The notes below the pieces were generated by a model that was not told the DNA's origin, searched no databases, and was given only the letters and a program-made list of their open reading frames with translations. A program made the translations under genes and the position numbers. Below are positions 53,134-61,863 of a DNA stretch of 64,000 nt, piece after piece. The stretch comes from Glycomyces salinus. Its GTDB lineage: Bacteria; Actinomycetota; Actinomycetes; Mycobacteriales; Micromonosporaceae. Positions within the stretch are counted from its first letter, which is position 1; the number at the start of each line of letters is the position of its first letter. The stretch is from positions 1 to 64,000 of the forward strand of contig NZ_JAELXW010000003.1 of assembly GCF_016428645.1 (NCBI RefSeq), read 5' to 3'.

Positions 53134-53796
53134 CTAGGACAGCACGAAGCCGGCCGCGACCGCCAGCTCGCCGGCGATCTCGACGGCCTGGTCGGCGGTG
53201 ATGAGCGAGCCTTTGAGGCTCATCAGGCCTTGGACTCCGCCCAACTCCGAGCGCCGGAAGTCGCATCCGCGCGCATTGGAGACGCGAGTGAAGTCGGCGC
53301 CCGGGAACGTGCAGTCGATGAAGACGGCCTTCGAGAGGTCGCCGAGGAACGTCGCCTCGGCGAAACGGCACCGTTCGAACACGACCGGACCCTTGGCGGT
53401 GCCGATCGAGAACCCGGCGAAGTCGGCGCGGCAGTCGGCAACGTACACATCGCTCGCCAAGGAGAACTGCGCCTGCAGTCCGACCAGCTGGCAGTCGGTG
53501 ATCTCCAGCCGCCGCGCCGTCACCTGCTCCAGACGCGCGTTCGAGAGCACCGAGTGGTCGATGCCGGTGTCCACGATCTCCAGGGGAGACAGGACGGTCC
53601 CCGAGAAATCCGAGTTGCGGACGAGGCTCGACTCCAGAACGCCGTCCCCGATCCCCTCGGACCAGTCGACGCCGTCGAGCAGCCGCTCGCCGAACTCGAA
53701 ATCGTGGTCGAGCTCCTCGTCGAGCGCCTCCAACCGCTCGGCTTCGATGTCCGGGCTCCGCATGGACCGGTCTTCGTCGATCTTCCTGAACTTCAC
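53134..53796 (-). CDS. Pentapeptide-repeat-like protein
   Basis: 220 residues. A charged helical N-terminus (1-55) is followed by loosely repeating five-residue turns such as LVRNSDFSG, CRADFAGF, CRFAEATF, CTFPGADF and GCDFRRSEL, the right-handed beta-helix of pentapeptide proteins. GAGGAGG sits 4 nt before GTG 53796. Some members mimic DNA and protect gyrase from quinolones; nothing here proves that. Confidence 0.85.
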   Translation of the reverse strand: MKFRKIDEDRSMRSPDIEAERLEALDEELDHDFEFGERLLDGVDWSEGIGDGVLESSLVRNSDFSGTVLSPLEIVDTGIDHSVLSNARLEQVTARRLEITDCQLVGLQAQFSLASDVYVADCRADFAGFSIGTAKGPVVFERCRFAEATFLGDLSKAVFIDCTFPGADFTRVSNARGCDFRRSELGGVQGLMSLKGSLITADQAVEIAGELAVAAGFVLS

Positions 53797-53882
53797 GCGA
53801 CCTCCTCGACTGTGATCAGCCGAAGCCTAGGCCAGACCGCCGACATCCGCCGGGCGTGAGGTCCTCGCCGGGCACGAGGCCG

Positions 53883-55340
53883 TCAGTCGAGATTCCGCCT
53901 GCGTCGTGCCGCGAACATGACGACCGCGCCCACGGTCAGCAGGGCCCCGGCCACTATGGCGGGTACGACCAGCGAGGTTCCGGTGATGGGCAGTCCTCTG
54001 GTGGAGTAGTGGCTCCCGCCTGCGGCGTCCGTGCCGGTTGTGCCGTCACTAGTGGGTCCGTCAGACGTTGGACCTTCGCTCGTCGGCCCGTCGGAAGTCG
54101 GTCCATCGCTGGTGGGTCCGTCGGAAGTCGGCCCGTCGGAAGTCGGGCCATCTGAGGTCGGGTCGTCGCTGGTCGGCCCGTCGCTCGTCGGCGATTCGGA
54201 CGGGGTCGGGTCTACCTCGGTTTCGCAGCTCAGTTCCGCCGCGAACGGGAAGTGGTGCACCTCCCCGGAACTGGCGGCCGTCGTGCCGAGTACGGCGTTC
54301 GCCGCCACGATCTGGCCTTCGACGTTGGAGATGCTGAGGTCGGTGAAGTCGGCGTTCGGAGTGTAGACGCTGCCCTCGACGGTGTCGCCGCCCACGAGCG
54401 TCAGCTCGGCGGTGTCGCCGAAGTTCCACAGGATGTACGGCGCGTCCACCCCCGAGACCCCGGCCTGGCTCGCGACATCCCAATCGAGTACGCCATCGGT
54501 GGAGGAGGTGTCCACGTTGATCAGGATCGGCGTATCGGCCGTCGGCTTGTTGACGAAGGTCAGGTCCGACATGTTGTTGAGGTCGTCACCGGTCACGTTC
54601 AGGACGTTCGTCTCGCCCTCGGTCAGGGTGATGAATATCTGCCGACCCGGTTCGACCTCCCCTTTGGCGACCTCCGAGCCGCCTTCGCGGCTGTCGAACA
54701 TGGTCACGGTGTTCGCGCAGCCGGCGAGCAGCTCCGCGTCGGCCTTCATCTCGGAGAAGGCCGTGGCGAAGTCGATCGGCGAGGACTCCACGGTGTCGGC
54801 GGGCTGCCTCACGGTCAGTTCCACGCGCGGCGCCGAGTCGTATCCGGCCCCAGAGGGAACGAGCCGGGTCGGCTGGCTCGCTCCGTTGGCGTCGGTGGTC
54901 TCCACGTCGGTGCCGGTGAGATCGCCGACTTTCGCGTACCCGTTGCTGTTGAGCACCTGGGCCGTCCCGGCAGAGGTGCTCTGCTCCCAGTCGACGGAGC
55001 CGCCGACGACCAGAGAGCTCGGGTTCGTGTCGTCCCCGTCGTAGAAGGTGGCCCTGCTGTGGATGTCGATCCTGTACGGGCCCTGCACGGCCAGGTCGCC
55101 GCCCGTCGCGAGCGGGCCCTCCATCTCGCTCTCGGTCAGGACCGTGTCGCCCTCGATGAACGCGTTGAAGCCGAGCGCCGGTGAGAGCGGATCGACCGTC
55201 ACCTCCTGCGCGAGCGCCTGCGAGTTCATCATCGAGGCGGCCACCGCGATCGCCGTTGCGCCCACTGCGGCGCCGACGATGCCGGCGCGGGCGGCGAGTC
55301 TCCGATGGCGCGCGGTCATCGCGGCCGCTTGCTTCTTCAC
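53883..55340 (-). CDS. Choice-of-anchor A surface protein with LPxTG-type sorting signal
   Basis: About 485 residues. N-terminal signal peptide (KKQAAAMTARHRRLAARAG, then a hydrophobic run ending ALAQE), a choice-of-anchor A domain (LGFNAFIEGDTVLTESEMEGPLATGGDLAV), a stalk of about ten SDGPT repeats (54046-54195) and a C-terminal LPITG, hydrophobic helix and RRRR tail: a full sortase signal. It should be linked to the cell wall. GTG 55340 has AGGGGG 4 nt upstream; GTG 55364 is an alternative. No sortase gene is in the window. Confidence 0.87.
   Translation of the reverse strand: MKKQAAAMTARHRRLAARAGIVGAAVGATAIAVAASMMNSQALAQEVTVDPLSPALGFNAFIEGDTVLTESEMEGPLATGGDLAVQGPYRIDIHSRATFYDGDDTNPSSLVVGGSVDWEQSTSAGTAQVLNSNGYAKVGDLTGTDVETTDANGASQPTRLVPSGAGYDSAPRVELTVRQPADTVESSPIDFATAFSEMKADAELLAGCANTVTMFDSREGGSEVAKGEVEPGRQIFITLTEGETNVLNVTGDDLNNMSDLTFVNKPTADTPILINVDTSSTDGVLDWDVASQAGVSGVDAPYILWNFGDTAELTLVGGDTVEGSVYTPNADFTDLSISNVEGQIVAANAVLGTTAASSGEVHHFPFAAELSCETEVDPTPSESPTSDGPTSDDPTSDGPTSDGPTSDGPTSDGPTSDGPTSEGPTSDGPTSDGTTGTDAAGGSHYSTRGLPITGTSLVVPAIVAGALLTVGAVVMFAARRRRNLD
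54046..54195. repeat. 15-bp tandem repeats encoding the SDGPT stalk
   Basis: About ten imperfect 15-bp units encode (S-D/E-G/D-P-T)n on the minus strand. Third-position differences between units show the array is not a recent pure expansion. Length variation between strains is likely. Confidence 0.85.
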
Positions 55341-55449
55341 AGGTCCCCCTAATCGGACTATCACTTCAGGCAGGGGGAGCGCAGACCATATTAGAGGCGT
55401 TCCGGAAGTTTTTCGGCGGACCGGCGGTGTTGCGCCGAAATTCGTTCGG

Positions 55450-56514
55450 TCAAGCCGGGCGGCAGTCGGCCCAGACCTCCTCCGGATAGTCGAACTCGAA
55501 CCGCCCGCCGGGCAGGAGCACGGGCTCCAGGCCCGCCAGGTCGATCGCGCAGTAGGCCGAGAACGGACCCTCTTCGTCCTCGAAGAGGTCGTAGGCCGTG
55601 GCCGTCAGGTGGACGCGGCCGGGCTCGACGGTCTCCACGGTGTACGAGCCGCCGTAGGCCGGATTCGTCGCGAACCGCACCCGCGGGTAGACGTCGACCT
55701 CCCAGGCAAGGTCGGTCGGGTCGAGGTAGTCGTCGGCGCCGTCGGTCAGGCCCCAGTCGGTCTCGGCCGAGAACGGGCAGCCCGCGGGGGACGGATCGGC
55801 GTTCTGGGCGCACACGTCGATCCAGTCGGCCAGGTCGGCGTTCAGCCGCTCCTCGACCGCGTCGTCGCCGATCAGGGCCTCGGCGAGCACCGGATCGAAG
55901 GAGTTCGCGAGCCCCGTGCGCTCGTTCGGCGCAGCCAGGAAGACCGGGGGCTCCGGATCGGACAGCAGGTCGTTGCTCTCGCCGATGGTGTAAGCGCCCG
56001 GGAACAGGGCGAACTCGGTGACGCCGGATTCGCCGGAGGAGGTTGGCTCCGCGGCGTGCCCGTTGAGCTCGAGTTCCGAGAGCCCGAAGCCGCCTCCGCC
56101 GCCTCGGGGCGTCATCGACAGGTGCGCGTACGGGTTGGTGATCAGGGCCTCGTCCTCGGACACCTCGAGTTGGAAGACCGCCTCGGCACTCTGGCCGCCC
56201 GCGGTGATCTGGGCGTGGACGCGGGTCCGCGAACGCGTCGGCTGCTCCACTGTGAACTCCCAGTCCGAGGACATGGCCTCGGCCGTCAGCCACGAGCTGT
56301 CGGCGGTCGAGTCGGGCTCGCGGATGTATTCGCGGGCCAGGTCGACGTCGCCGTCCCGCAGCGCGTCGAGGTAGGCGGTGACGACGTCGACCGGTTCGGT
56401 GTCGCCGTCGAGGGCGAGCACGGGCACGCCGATCGCCGCCACGAGGGCCGCCAGGACCGCCTCGGTCAAGATCGACCAGCGCCGGGGCCGGGCCCAGGCC
56501 AGGACGCGTCTCAT
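55450..56514 (-). CDS. Membrane-anchored four-cysteine protein, paralog 1
   Basis: 354 residues. Basic N-terminus (RRVLAWARPRRW), one membrane helix (about 15-35), an NTF2/DUF4878-like domain (VVTAYLDALRDGDVDLAREYI), a LFPGAYTIG motif and then C-x10-C-P-F (VCAQ...AGCPF). It has exactly four Cys, the third in a late strand (AYCAIDL) and the fourth four residues from the end (DCRPA). Two neighbouring genes (56511-57566 and 59313-60446) share all of this. ATG 56514 overlaps the upstream paralog's stop by 4 bp. Function unknown; the Cys probably form two disulfides outside the cell. Confidence 0.75.
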   Translation of the reverse strand: MRRVLAWARPRRWSILTEAVLAALVAAIGVPVLALDGDTEPVDVVTAYLDALRDGDVDLAREYIREPDSTADSSWLTAEAMSSDWEFTVEQPTRSRTRVHAQITAGGQSAEAVFQLEVSEDEALITNPYAHLSMTPRGGGGGFGLSELELNGHAAEPTSSGESGVTEFALFPGAYTIGESNDLLSDPEPPVFLAAPNERTGLANSFDPVLAEALIGDDAVEERLNADLADWIDVCAQNADPSPAGCPFSAETDWGLTDGADDYLDPTDLAWEVDVYPRVRFATNPAYGGSYTVETVEPGRVHLTATAYDLFEDEEGPFSAYCAIDLAGLEPVLLPGGRFEFDYPEEVWADCRPA

Positions 56515-57566
56515 GCGGTCCCCCTGCAGCTGTCGGTCTCGGGCGTGCCGAGCGGGGCGAGTCCGACCTCGTCGTCGCCTGAGAGGACCACGAGCAGTTC
56601 GCTGCCGACGAAGCGGCACGGCGTGGTGAACTCGATCCACTCGTCCCGGTCCTCGGTGCCGGTGCCGTGCAGTTCGAGCCGGCCCGGCTCGGTGAACCGC
56701 AATTGGAGCAGGTTCTGTCCGACCAGTTCGGGGTCGGCCTCGACGACGGCCGCCAGCGGGTATTCGACGAGGGTCCACTCGATGTCCTCGAGCTCCTCGA
56801 GCCGCTGGCCCTCGGGGGTGTCGACGTAGCCGTCGGTCGAGAAGGGGCACCCGGGCGGGGCCTGGAGGCGGTATTCCAGGCAGCGGTCGATCAACTCGTT
56901 GACCCGCGTCTGCACCGCCATCGCCTGTTCGGGAGTCGGCTCCGGGGCCGGGGGACTGACCGTGATCGCCTCGCCGTCGGCGTGGGCCTCCAGCACCGCG
57001 GTCGGTTCGCCGCCGTAGAACCGGTACACCCCTGGCAGCAGCTCGTAGGTCCACGGCTGGCCGACCAGCGTGGTGAGCATGTCGGTCGAGGTGCGGTCGT
57101 CGACCCGCTCCCCGATCCGGACGCTCAGCTGCGAGCCGGGCGTGACGGCGACCTTGACCAGTGGATCGGACAGGACCAGCTCCTCGTCGAAGCCCTCCCG
57201 GACCGTGAAATGCCCGACCGCGGTGCCGCCGTCCCGCCCGATCGTGGCCGTGACGTCGGTCTCCGAGGAGTAGCGGCCCTCCCGCTCGGTCACCTCGAGC
57301 ACGTCCCAGCCGCCGTCGATCGCGTCCGGGTGCAGGAACGCCGCCGCCTCGCCGGTCGGGACGCTCGCGTCGGTGTAGCTCAGCGCCCGGTCGACCTCGC
57401 CCTCGCTCACCGCTTCGAGGAACGCCGCGACCAGCTCCGAAGGGCTGTCGGGCTCGTCGACGCCGTTCCAGACGGCGATAGGCACGAGCGAGAGGAGCGA
57501 GAACAGCACCACCCAGCCCAGGCGAGCGCTCTCGCGGCGGCTTCTCGGTATACCGGGATCGGGCAT
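56511..57566 (-). CDS. Membrane-anchored four-cysteine protein, paralog 2
   Basis: 351 residues. Helix at about 19-38, the NTF2-like opening LVAAFLEAVSEGEVDRALSYT, motif LLPGVYRFYGG, then RCLEYRLQAPPGCPF (C-x10-C-P-F), a third Cys in FTTPCRFVG and a fourth five residues from the end (SCRGTA). No other Cys. ATG 57566 is preferred with GAGG upstream; GTG 57575 is an alternative. Operon with paralog 1 (ATGA overlap), divergent from the propeller gene. Confidence 0.75.
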   Translation of the reverse strand: MPDPGIPRSRRESARLGWVVLFSLLSLVPIAVWNGVDEPDSPSELVAAFLEAVSEGEVDRALSYTDASVPTGEAAAFLHPDAIDGGWDVLEVTEREGRYSSETDVTATIGRDGGTAVGHFTVREGFDEELVLSDPLVKVAVTPGSQLSVRIGERVDDRTSTDMLTTLVGQPWTYELLPGVYRFYGGEPTAVLEAHADGEAITVSPPAPEPTPEQAMAVQTRVNELIDRCLEYRLQAPPGCPFSTDGYVDTPEGQRLEELEDIEWTLVEYPLAAVVEADPELVGQNLLQLRFTEPGRLELHGTGTEDRDEWIEFTTPCRFVGSELLVVLSGDDEVGLAPLGTPETDSCRGTA

Positions 57567-57680
57567 GTCGGGCACCTCGGGCTCGGGGGCGGGGATCTGC
57601 TGCCGATGCTAGAGCGGCCCCGCAATATTGACGGGTCCGACTATGGTTCGGAATCGGAACCGCCGATCCGGGAGGAATCG

Positions 57681-59156
57681 ATGAGCGAGGAGCGACCTTG
57701 GGGCCTGTGGCCGGAGCTGCGCAGCTGGCCCGTGCCGGTCCAGATCGGTGCCGGCGCGCTGGCGCTCGCCATGATCGGTACCTCCTTCGCGCTGCCGGAG
57801 CTGGTCGGGCACGGCGACGTCGACGAATCGGACTGGCCGGACGGGGAGCTGCCCGCCGCGGAGGGGGCCATAGCCGCCGAAGCGGAGTCCGGAGGCTCCC
57901 CCGGCTCCGACGAATCGGCCCCCGACGGCGTCGAGCCCTATGGCGGCGATCCGCTGTGGTCGACGGAGCTGGGGACGGACGGCGGCACGGTCGTGCACCT
58001 CGACCAGGGGGCCCTGTTCCTCACCGACGAGGGGCTGCGCCTGGAGGACGGCGGCGAGAGGGTGTGGGAGCATCCCGTCGAGGAGTTCGGGCCCGAGGTC
58101 GGCGTGGCCGACGAGGTGGTGGTCGTCTCGGTCTCGATCGACAGCCTCTTCGAGGACGAGGACTACGAGTGGCCCGGCCGCGAGGACACCGTGGCGCTCG
58201 ACCTGGAGACCGGCGAAGAGGTCTGGCGCGACCAGGACGCCTCGTTCGTGTCGGTCTACTCCGACGCGGTCCTGATGACCGAGTGCACCGGCGAGCAGGA
58301 CGGGAACATCGGCGACTGCATCCTCTACGCGCGCGACCCACAGAACCTGGCGACCCTGTGGTCGACGCCCACCTACGCCAGCGCCCAGGCCGTCGGCGGC
58401 GGCACCTGGACCGGGGAGCCGGTGCCCGACCCGCTCCTGATCGAGTCCTACCCGAACGGCCACGAGGACCGGACGGTCACCGCCTACGAGGACGGGAACG
58501 CGCTGGCGAGCGTCCAGACCCACGACGGCTCCTTCGTCGCCGGGGACACGCTGGTCTTCTACGACGACTACGACGACAACCCCGCCGACGAGTGCACCGC
58601 GACCCTGACCGGCTACGGCCTGCGCGGCGGCGAACGGCTCTGGCAGATCGAGGCCGAGACCGCCAAGACCGAGGACCTGGTCAGCTGCGGCGGACTGGCC
58701 ACCGTCCGGCCGCGCGACGGGATGCTGCCGCTGACCATCGGCGGCGAGGCCGCCCTGGTCGACCTCGCGACCGGCGAGACCGCCTGGACCGCGCCCGAGG
58801 CCGGGCGCGCAGTCGGGCTCGGCCCAGGAGCCGACGTGCTGGCGGTCGCCGTCGAAGGCGAGACCGACAACCTGGTCGCCTACGACGTCGAGTCCGGGGA
58901 CGAACTGTGGACGGCCACCGCCTCGATCGGCGCCTCGACCCGGACCTCCGCGGTCGGGTCCACGCTGTGGGTCCACGGCTCGGCGAGCATGTGGGGCTGG
59001 AGCGACTACGGCGTGGTCGCCTACAACCTGGAGACCGGCGAGGGCCTGGCCCTGCCGGGGTCCGCCAAGGAGTTCCGGCCCGGCCAGATCGTCACCGTCC
59101 TCGACGACATCGACAGGACCACCCTCAGCGCCTGGCCAGCCGACCTGTGGGGCTGA
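57681..59156 (+). CDS. Membrane-anchored PQQ-like beta-propeller protein
   Basis: 491 residues. A single helix (about 20-38) follows a short Trp-rich N-terminus, then an acidic linker and propeller repeats (ALDLETGEEVWRDQD, LVDLATGETAWTAPE, AYDVESGDELWTATA, AYNLETGEGLAL). Four Cys lie in two pairs of loops (TECTG..GDCILY, DECTATL, VSCGGLA). GGGAGG sits 6 nt before ATG 57681. It is flanked on both sides by the four-cysteine paralogs, suggesting a shared envelope function (inference). Confidence 0.83.
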   Translation: MSEERPWGLWPELRSWPVPVQIGAGALALAMIGTSFALPELVGHGDVDESDWPDGELPAAEGAIAAEAESGGSPGSDESAPDGVEPYGGDPLWSTELGTDGGTVVHLDQGALFLTDEGLRLEDGGERVWEHPVEEFGPEVGVADEVVVVSVSIDSLFEDEDYEWPGREDTVALDLETGEEVWRDQDASFVSVYSDAVLMTECTGEQDGNIGDCILYARDPQNLATLWSTPTYASAQAVGGGTWTGEPVPDPLLIESYPNGHEDRTVTAYEDGNALASVQTHDGSFVAGDTLVFYDDYDDNPADECTATLTGYGLRGGERLWQIEAETAKTEDLVSCGGLATVRPRDGMLPLTIGGEAALVDLATGETAWTAPEAGRAVGLGPGADVLAVAVEGETDNLVAYDVESGDELWTATASIGASTRTSAVGSTLWVHGSASMWGWSDYGVVAYNLETGEGLALPGSAKEFRPGQIVTVLDDIDRTTLSAWPADLWG

Positions 59157-59162
59157 CCGGGC

Positions 59163-59250
59163 TCATTCCTCGGCCAGGACCTTGAGCACGACCGGGCGGG
59201 ACAGGGTGCCGGCGACCCGGCGGGCGAGTGTCAGGTCGACGCGCCGCTAC
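59163..59250 (-). pseudogene. Possible 3' remnant of a lost gene
   Basis: The minus strand reads RRVDLTLARRVAGTLSRPV then VLKVLAEE and a stop, about 27 residues of good codon quality with a TAG just before. No start or ribosome site. It may be the tail of a gene cut away when the surrounding genes were inserted. Weak evidence. Confidence 0.2.
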
Positions 59251-59312
59251 TGTTCAGGACAACGTCCCCGGACACCACACCTGGGCGAACTCTGATCGGG
59301 TCTGAATCCGGC

Positions 59313-60446
59313 TCACGGTTCGAAGCCGATGCAAGTGGTGTAGGGGACCTTCTCCATTCCGGAGGACTCATCGAAGGCGAACGCCACGGTCCCGTCCTCG
59401 GGCACCAGGGAGAGGCTCCAGATCGAGAAGTCGAACTCGCAGGTCGTCTCGAAGTCGACGCCGTCGCCATACATCACGGCGGTGAGCGTGTCTTCCGGGT
59501 TCACGGGTACCAGCGCGAACCCGTTTTCGGCCCAGGGAGACAAGACCATGATCTCGACCAGCGGGGTGGGGCCGGCGAGGCTCCACTCGGCTTCGTCGAA
59601 GTGCTCGACCGGACCTTCGTCGAGGTAGACGGGCGTTCCGTCGGGGATCCCGAACGGGCAGCCGGACGGATCGGGCTGCATAGCCTCCAAGCAGGCGGCG
59701 ATCCGCTCGTCGACGAGCTGCTGCACCGCCGCGTTCCCGTCGGGTCCGGCGAACGCGCCGTCGAACTTGTAGGGCTCGGTCGAGGAATAGGCGTTGAACA
59801 GGTACGCCGTCCTGGGCTCGGTTCGGTCCTCGATCCCGGGCCATTCGAGGTCCAAGATTCCGGGCACGTCCTGGTAGAAACGGTACGAGCCCGGGAAGAG
59901 CCAGAAGTGGTCCCGAGCGTCCCTCGGAGCGATCACATCGTTCACTTGGAGATAGTCGAGGGCATCGGGGACGCCCGACGTGTTCACCGCCACGAAGGGG
60001 TCCTGAAGTTCCCAGTCTCCGCTCGACTGGTTGCGCACGACGGTGTACTCGTACTCGAACATGCCATCGAGGGTCGAGAATTCCGCAGTCACGTCAATGG
60101 TGGCCTCGTCGCTGTGGGTGCGCTCGGTGCCGGTGAGTTCCCAGCCGCCGCCGAGGGCCTCGGGCGCCTGGAATTCTGACCGCGGTGCGTTGTCGAGACC
60201 GTCCGGTGAAATCAGTTCCAGTGCGGCCTCAGCGTCCTTGTCCCGCAACGCGGCGAAGAATTCCTTCACGACCACCTGGGCAGGGTGCTCGCGAACGGAG
60301 TACCAGGCCATCCCGGCCGCGACGATGGAGGCGACCGTGATCGCGACCGTCCAGAGAACACGGCGTCTGCGTCGATCGTGGTCACCGTCGATTCGGCCCG
60401 CTTCTTGCTCACCGACTCCCGTCGGTGCACTTGGGTCGCTGCTCAT
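59313..60446 (-). CDS. Membrane-anchored four-cysteine protein, paralog 3
   Basis: 377 residues. A longer basic N-terminus (DGDHDRRRRRV), helix at about 30-48, an NTF2-like start (VVVKEFFAALRDKDAEAALELI), LFPGSYRFYQD, then ACLEAMQPDPSGCPF (C-x10-C-P-F), a third Cys in TTCEFDFS and a fourth six residues from the end (TTCIGFEP). Exactly four Cys, in the same order as paralogs 1 and 2. Separated from them by the propeller gene. Function unknown. Confidence 0.75.
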   Translation of the reverse strand: MSSDPSAPTGVGEQEAGRIDGDHDRRRRRVLWTVAITVASIVAAGMAWYSVREHPAQVVVKEFFAALRDKDAEAALELISPDGLDNAPRSEFQAPEALGGGWELTGTERTHSDEATIDVTAEFSTLDGMFEYEYTVVRNQSSGDWELQDPFVAVNTSGVPDALDYLQVNDVIAPRDARDHFWLFPGSYRFYQDVPGILDLEWPGIEDRTEPRTAYLFNAYSSTEPYKFDGAFAGPDGNAAVQQLVDERIAACLEAMQPDPSGCPFGIPDGTPVYLDEGPVEHFDEAEWSLAGPTPLVEIMVLSPWAENGFALVPVNPEDTLTAVMYGDGVDFETTCEFDFSIWSLSLVPEDGTVAFAFDESSGMEKVPYTTCIGFEP

Positions 60447-60598
60447 GGCGTCTAGGCTCCTGGCGTGGGGTGTTCGACCCCATGCTAGGAAACGGACGCA
60501 AACCGCCGCAGGTGACGCCATCGGTCATCGATGAGCCGCGACAGGGCCATGAGAGAACGAGAACAGCGCCTGAACTGCGCCGAAGGTTGAGAATCGAA

Positions 60599-61744
60599 CT
60601 AGATGTACTGGCCGACCGGCTGCTGCGGGATCGCCGCCTCGGACACGGTCGGGTCGGTGCCGCCCCGCCGGGCGTACAGCTCGGCCAGCGTCATCGGCTC
60701 GCCGACCGCCTCCCCGCCCAGCCAGTCGCTCGACTCCTCGGGCGAGAGCGCGTCGACCTCGATCTGCGCCAGGCACCTGCCCGGCCGCACCACCGCCGGG
60801 TGGAGCCGGTCGAGCCGTTCGTTCGTGGTGATCGCGACCATGATCTCCCGGCCCTGGCCCAGCAGACCGTCGGTCAGGTTCAGCAGCCTGGCCAGGGACT
60901 GGCCCGAGGCCTCCTTGGCCTCGCCGCGGATCAGCTCGTCGCAGTCCTCGAGGATCATCAGCCGCCAGCCGTCGCCCCGCTGCGAATCCTCGCCCAGGTG
61001 CAGGTCCATCTCCGAGCCGATGATGACCTCCATCAGGTAGGAGGGGTCGGCGAAGAACGCCTCCGGGTCGAGCACCGTGTCCACCTGGCACCACTCGGCC
61101 CATTCGCGGGCCAGCGCGCGCAGCGCCGTGGTCTTGCCCGTCCCCGGCGGGCCGTGCAGGAGTACCAGGCGGCCGACCACGTCCGAGGGCTGGGTCGACA
61201 TGAGCTTGCCGAGCGCCGACCCGGCGTTCGAGGAGTAGTTCCGCTCGATCCCGCCCCAGTCTGGAGCCGTGATCGACCGCGTCGACCGGAATGGGCCCCG
61301 CGCCGACCGGTACCAGAACCCCATGTCCACCTTGTCGTCGCGTGGCTCCTCGGGCACTCCGGCCTGGTCGACCACGAACGAGGCGATCTCCTCGGCCCGC
61401 TCGCGGGTGGCGGCGGTCACCACCGCCTGGCCCGAGCCGTCCCGCCACCGCTGCGTCCGCAGCGTCCAGCCGTCCCCGCGCACCAATTGCAGGAACGACG
61501 AGCCGGAGATCGAGCGCACCAGTTCCCCGCCCTCGGGGATCAGCTCGAGATCGTCGCCGACCGCCTCCAGCGCGCGGACCACCGCGTGCGGCTGCGTCCC
61601 GGCCAGATAGGCGTCCAGGCTCATGAGGTTGAGCACGTTCGACGGGTCGTCCGATCCGTCGAGCGTGAAGTGCATGTTCCCGAGCGAGCCGCCCGTGCCC
61701 TGCAGCAGATTCATGATGTCACCGCGCTGTTCGATGATTCCCAT
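60599..61744 (-). CDS. AAA ATPase, DUF5925 family
   Basis: 381 residues. An N-terminal DUF5925-like domain (about 1-150) is followed by an AAA core with Walker A LLHGPPGTGKTTALRAL, Walker B LMILEDCDELI and sensor region VAITTNERLDRLHPAVVRPGRC. Cytoplasmic. Actinobacterial relatives are uncharacterised. Divergent from the CopD-CtaG gene. Confidence 0.85.
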   Translation of the reverse strand: MGIIEQRGDIMNLLQGTGGSLGNMHFTLDGSDDPSNVLNLMSLDAYLAGTQPHAVVRALEAVGDDLELIPEGGELVRSISGSSFLQLVRGDGWTLRTQRWRDGSGQAVVTAATRERAEEIASFVVDQAGVPEEPRDDKVDMGFWYRSARGPFRSTRSITAPDWGGIERNYSSNAGSALGKLMSTQPSDVVGRLVLLHGPPGTGKTTALRALAREWAEWCQVDTVLDPEAFFADPSYLMEVIIGSEMDLHLGEDSQRGDGWRLMILEDCDELIRGEAKEASGQSLARLLNLTDGLLGQGREIMVAITTNERLDRLHPAVVRPGRCLAQIEVDALSPEESSDWLGGEAVGEPMTLAELYARRGGTDPTVSEAAIPQQPVGQYI

Positions 61745-61863
61745 TGCGTTCCAGCCTGCCTTACCCCCCTGACACGCCGGCTGCCCGGGCCAATGGGCCT
61801 CGCCAGGGAGTCCTATGAGATGAACGGCCCCACCCGGTGGGGCGTGAGCTGGAGCATTCAGCC

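Noticed and set aside
54046-54195. Regular short repeats suggesting a CRISPR-like array
   Set aside because: The units are contiguous 15-mers with no spacers and lie in frame in a surface-protein gene, encoding SDGPT.
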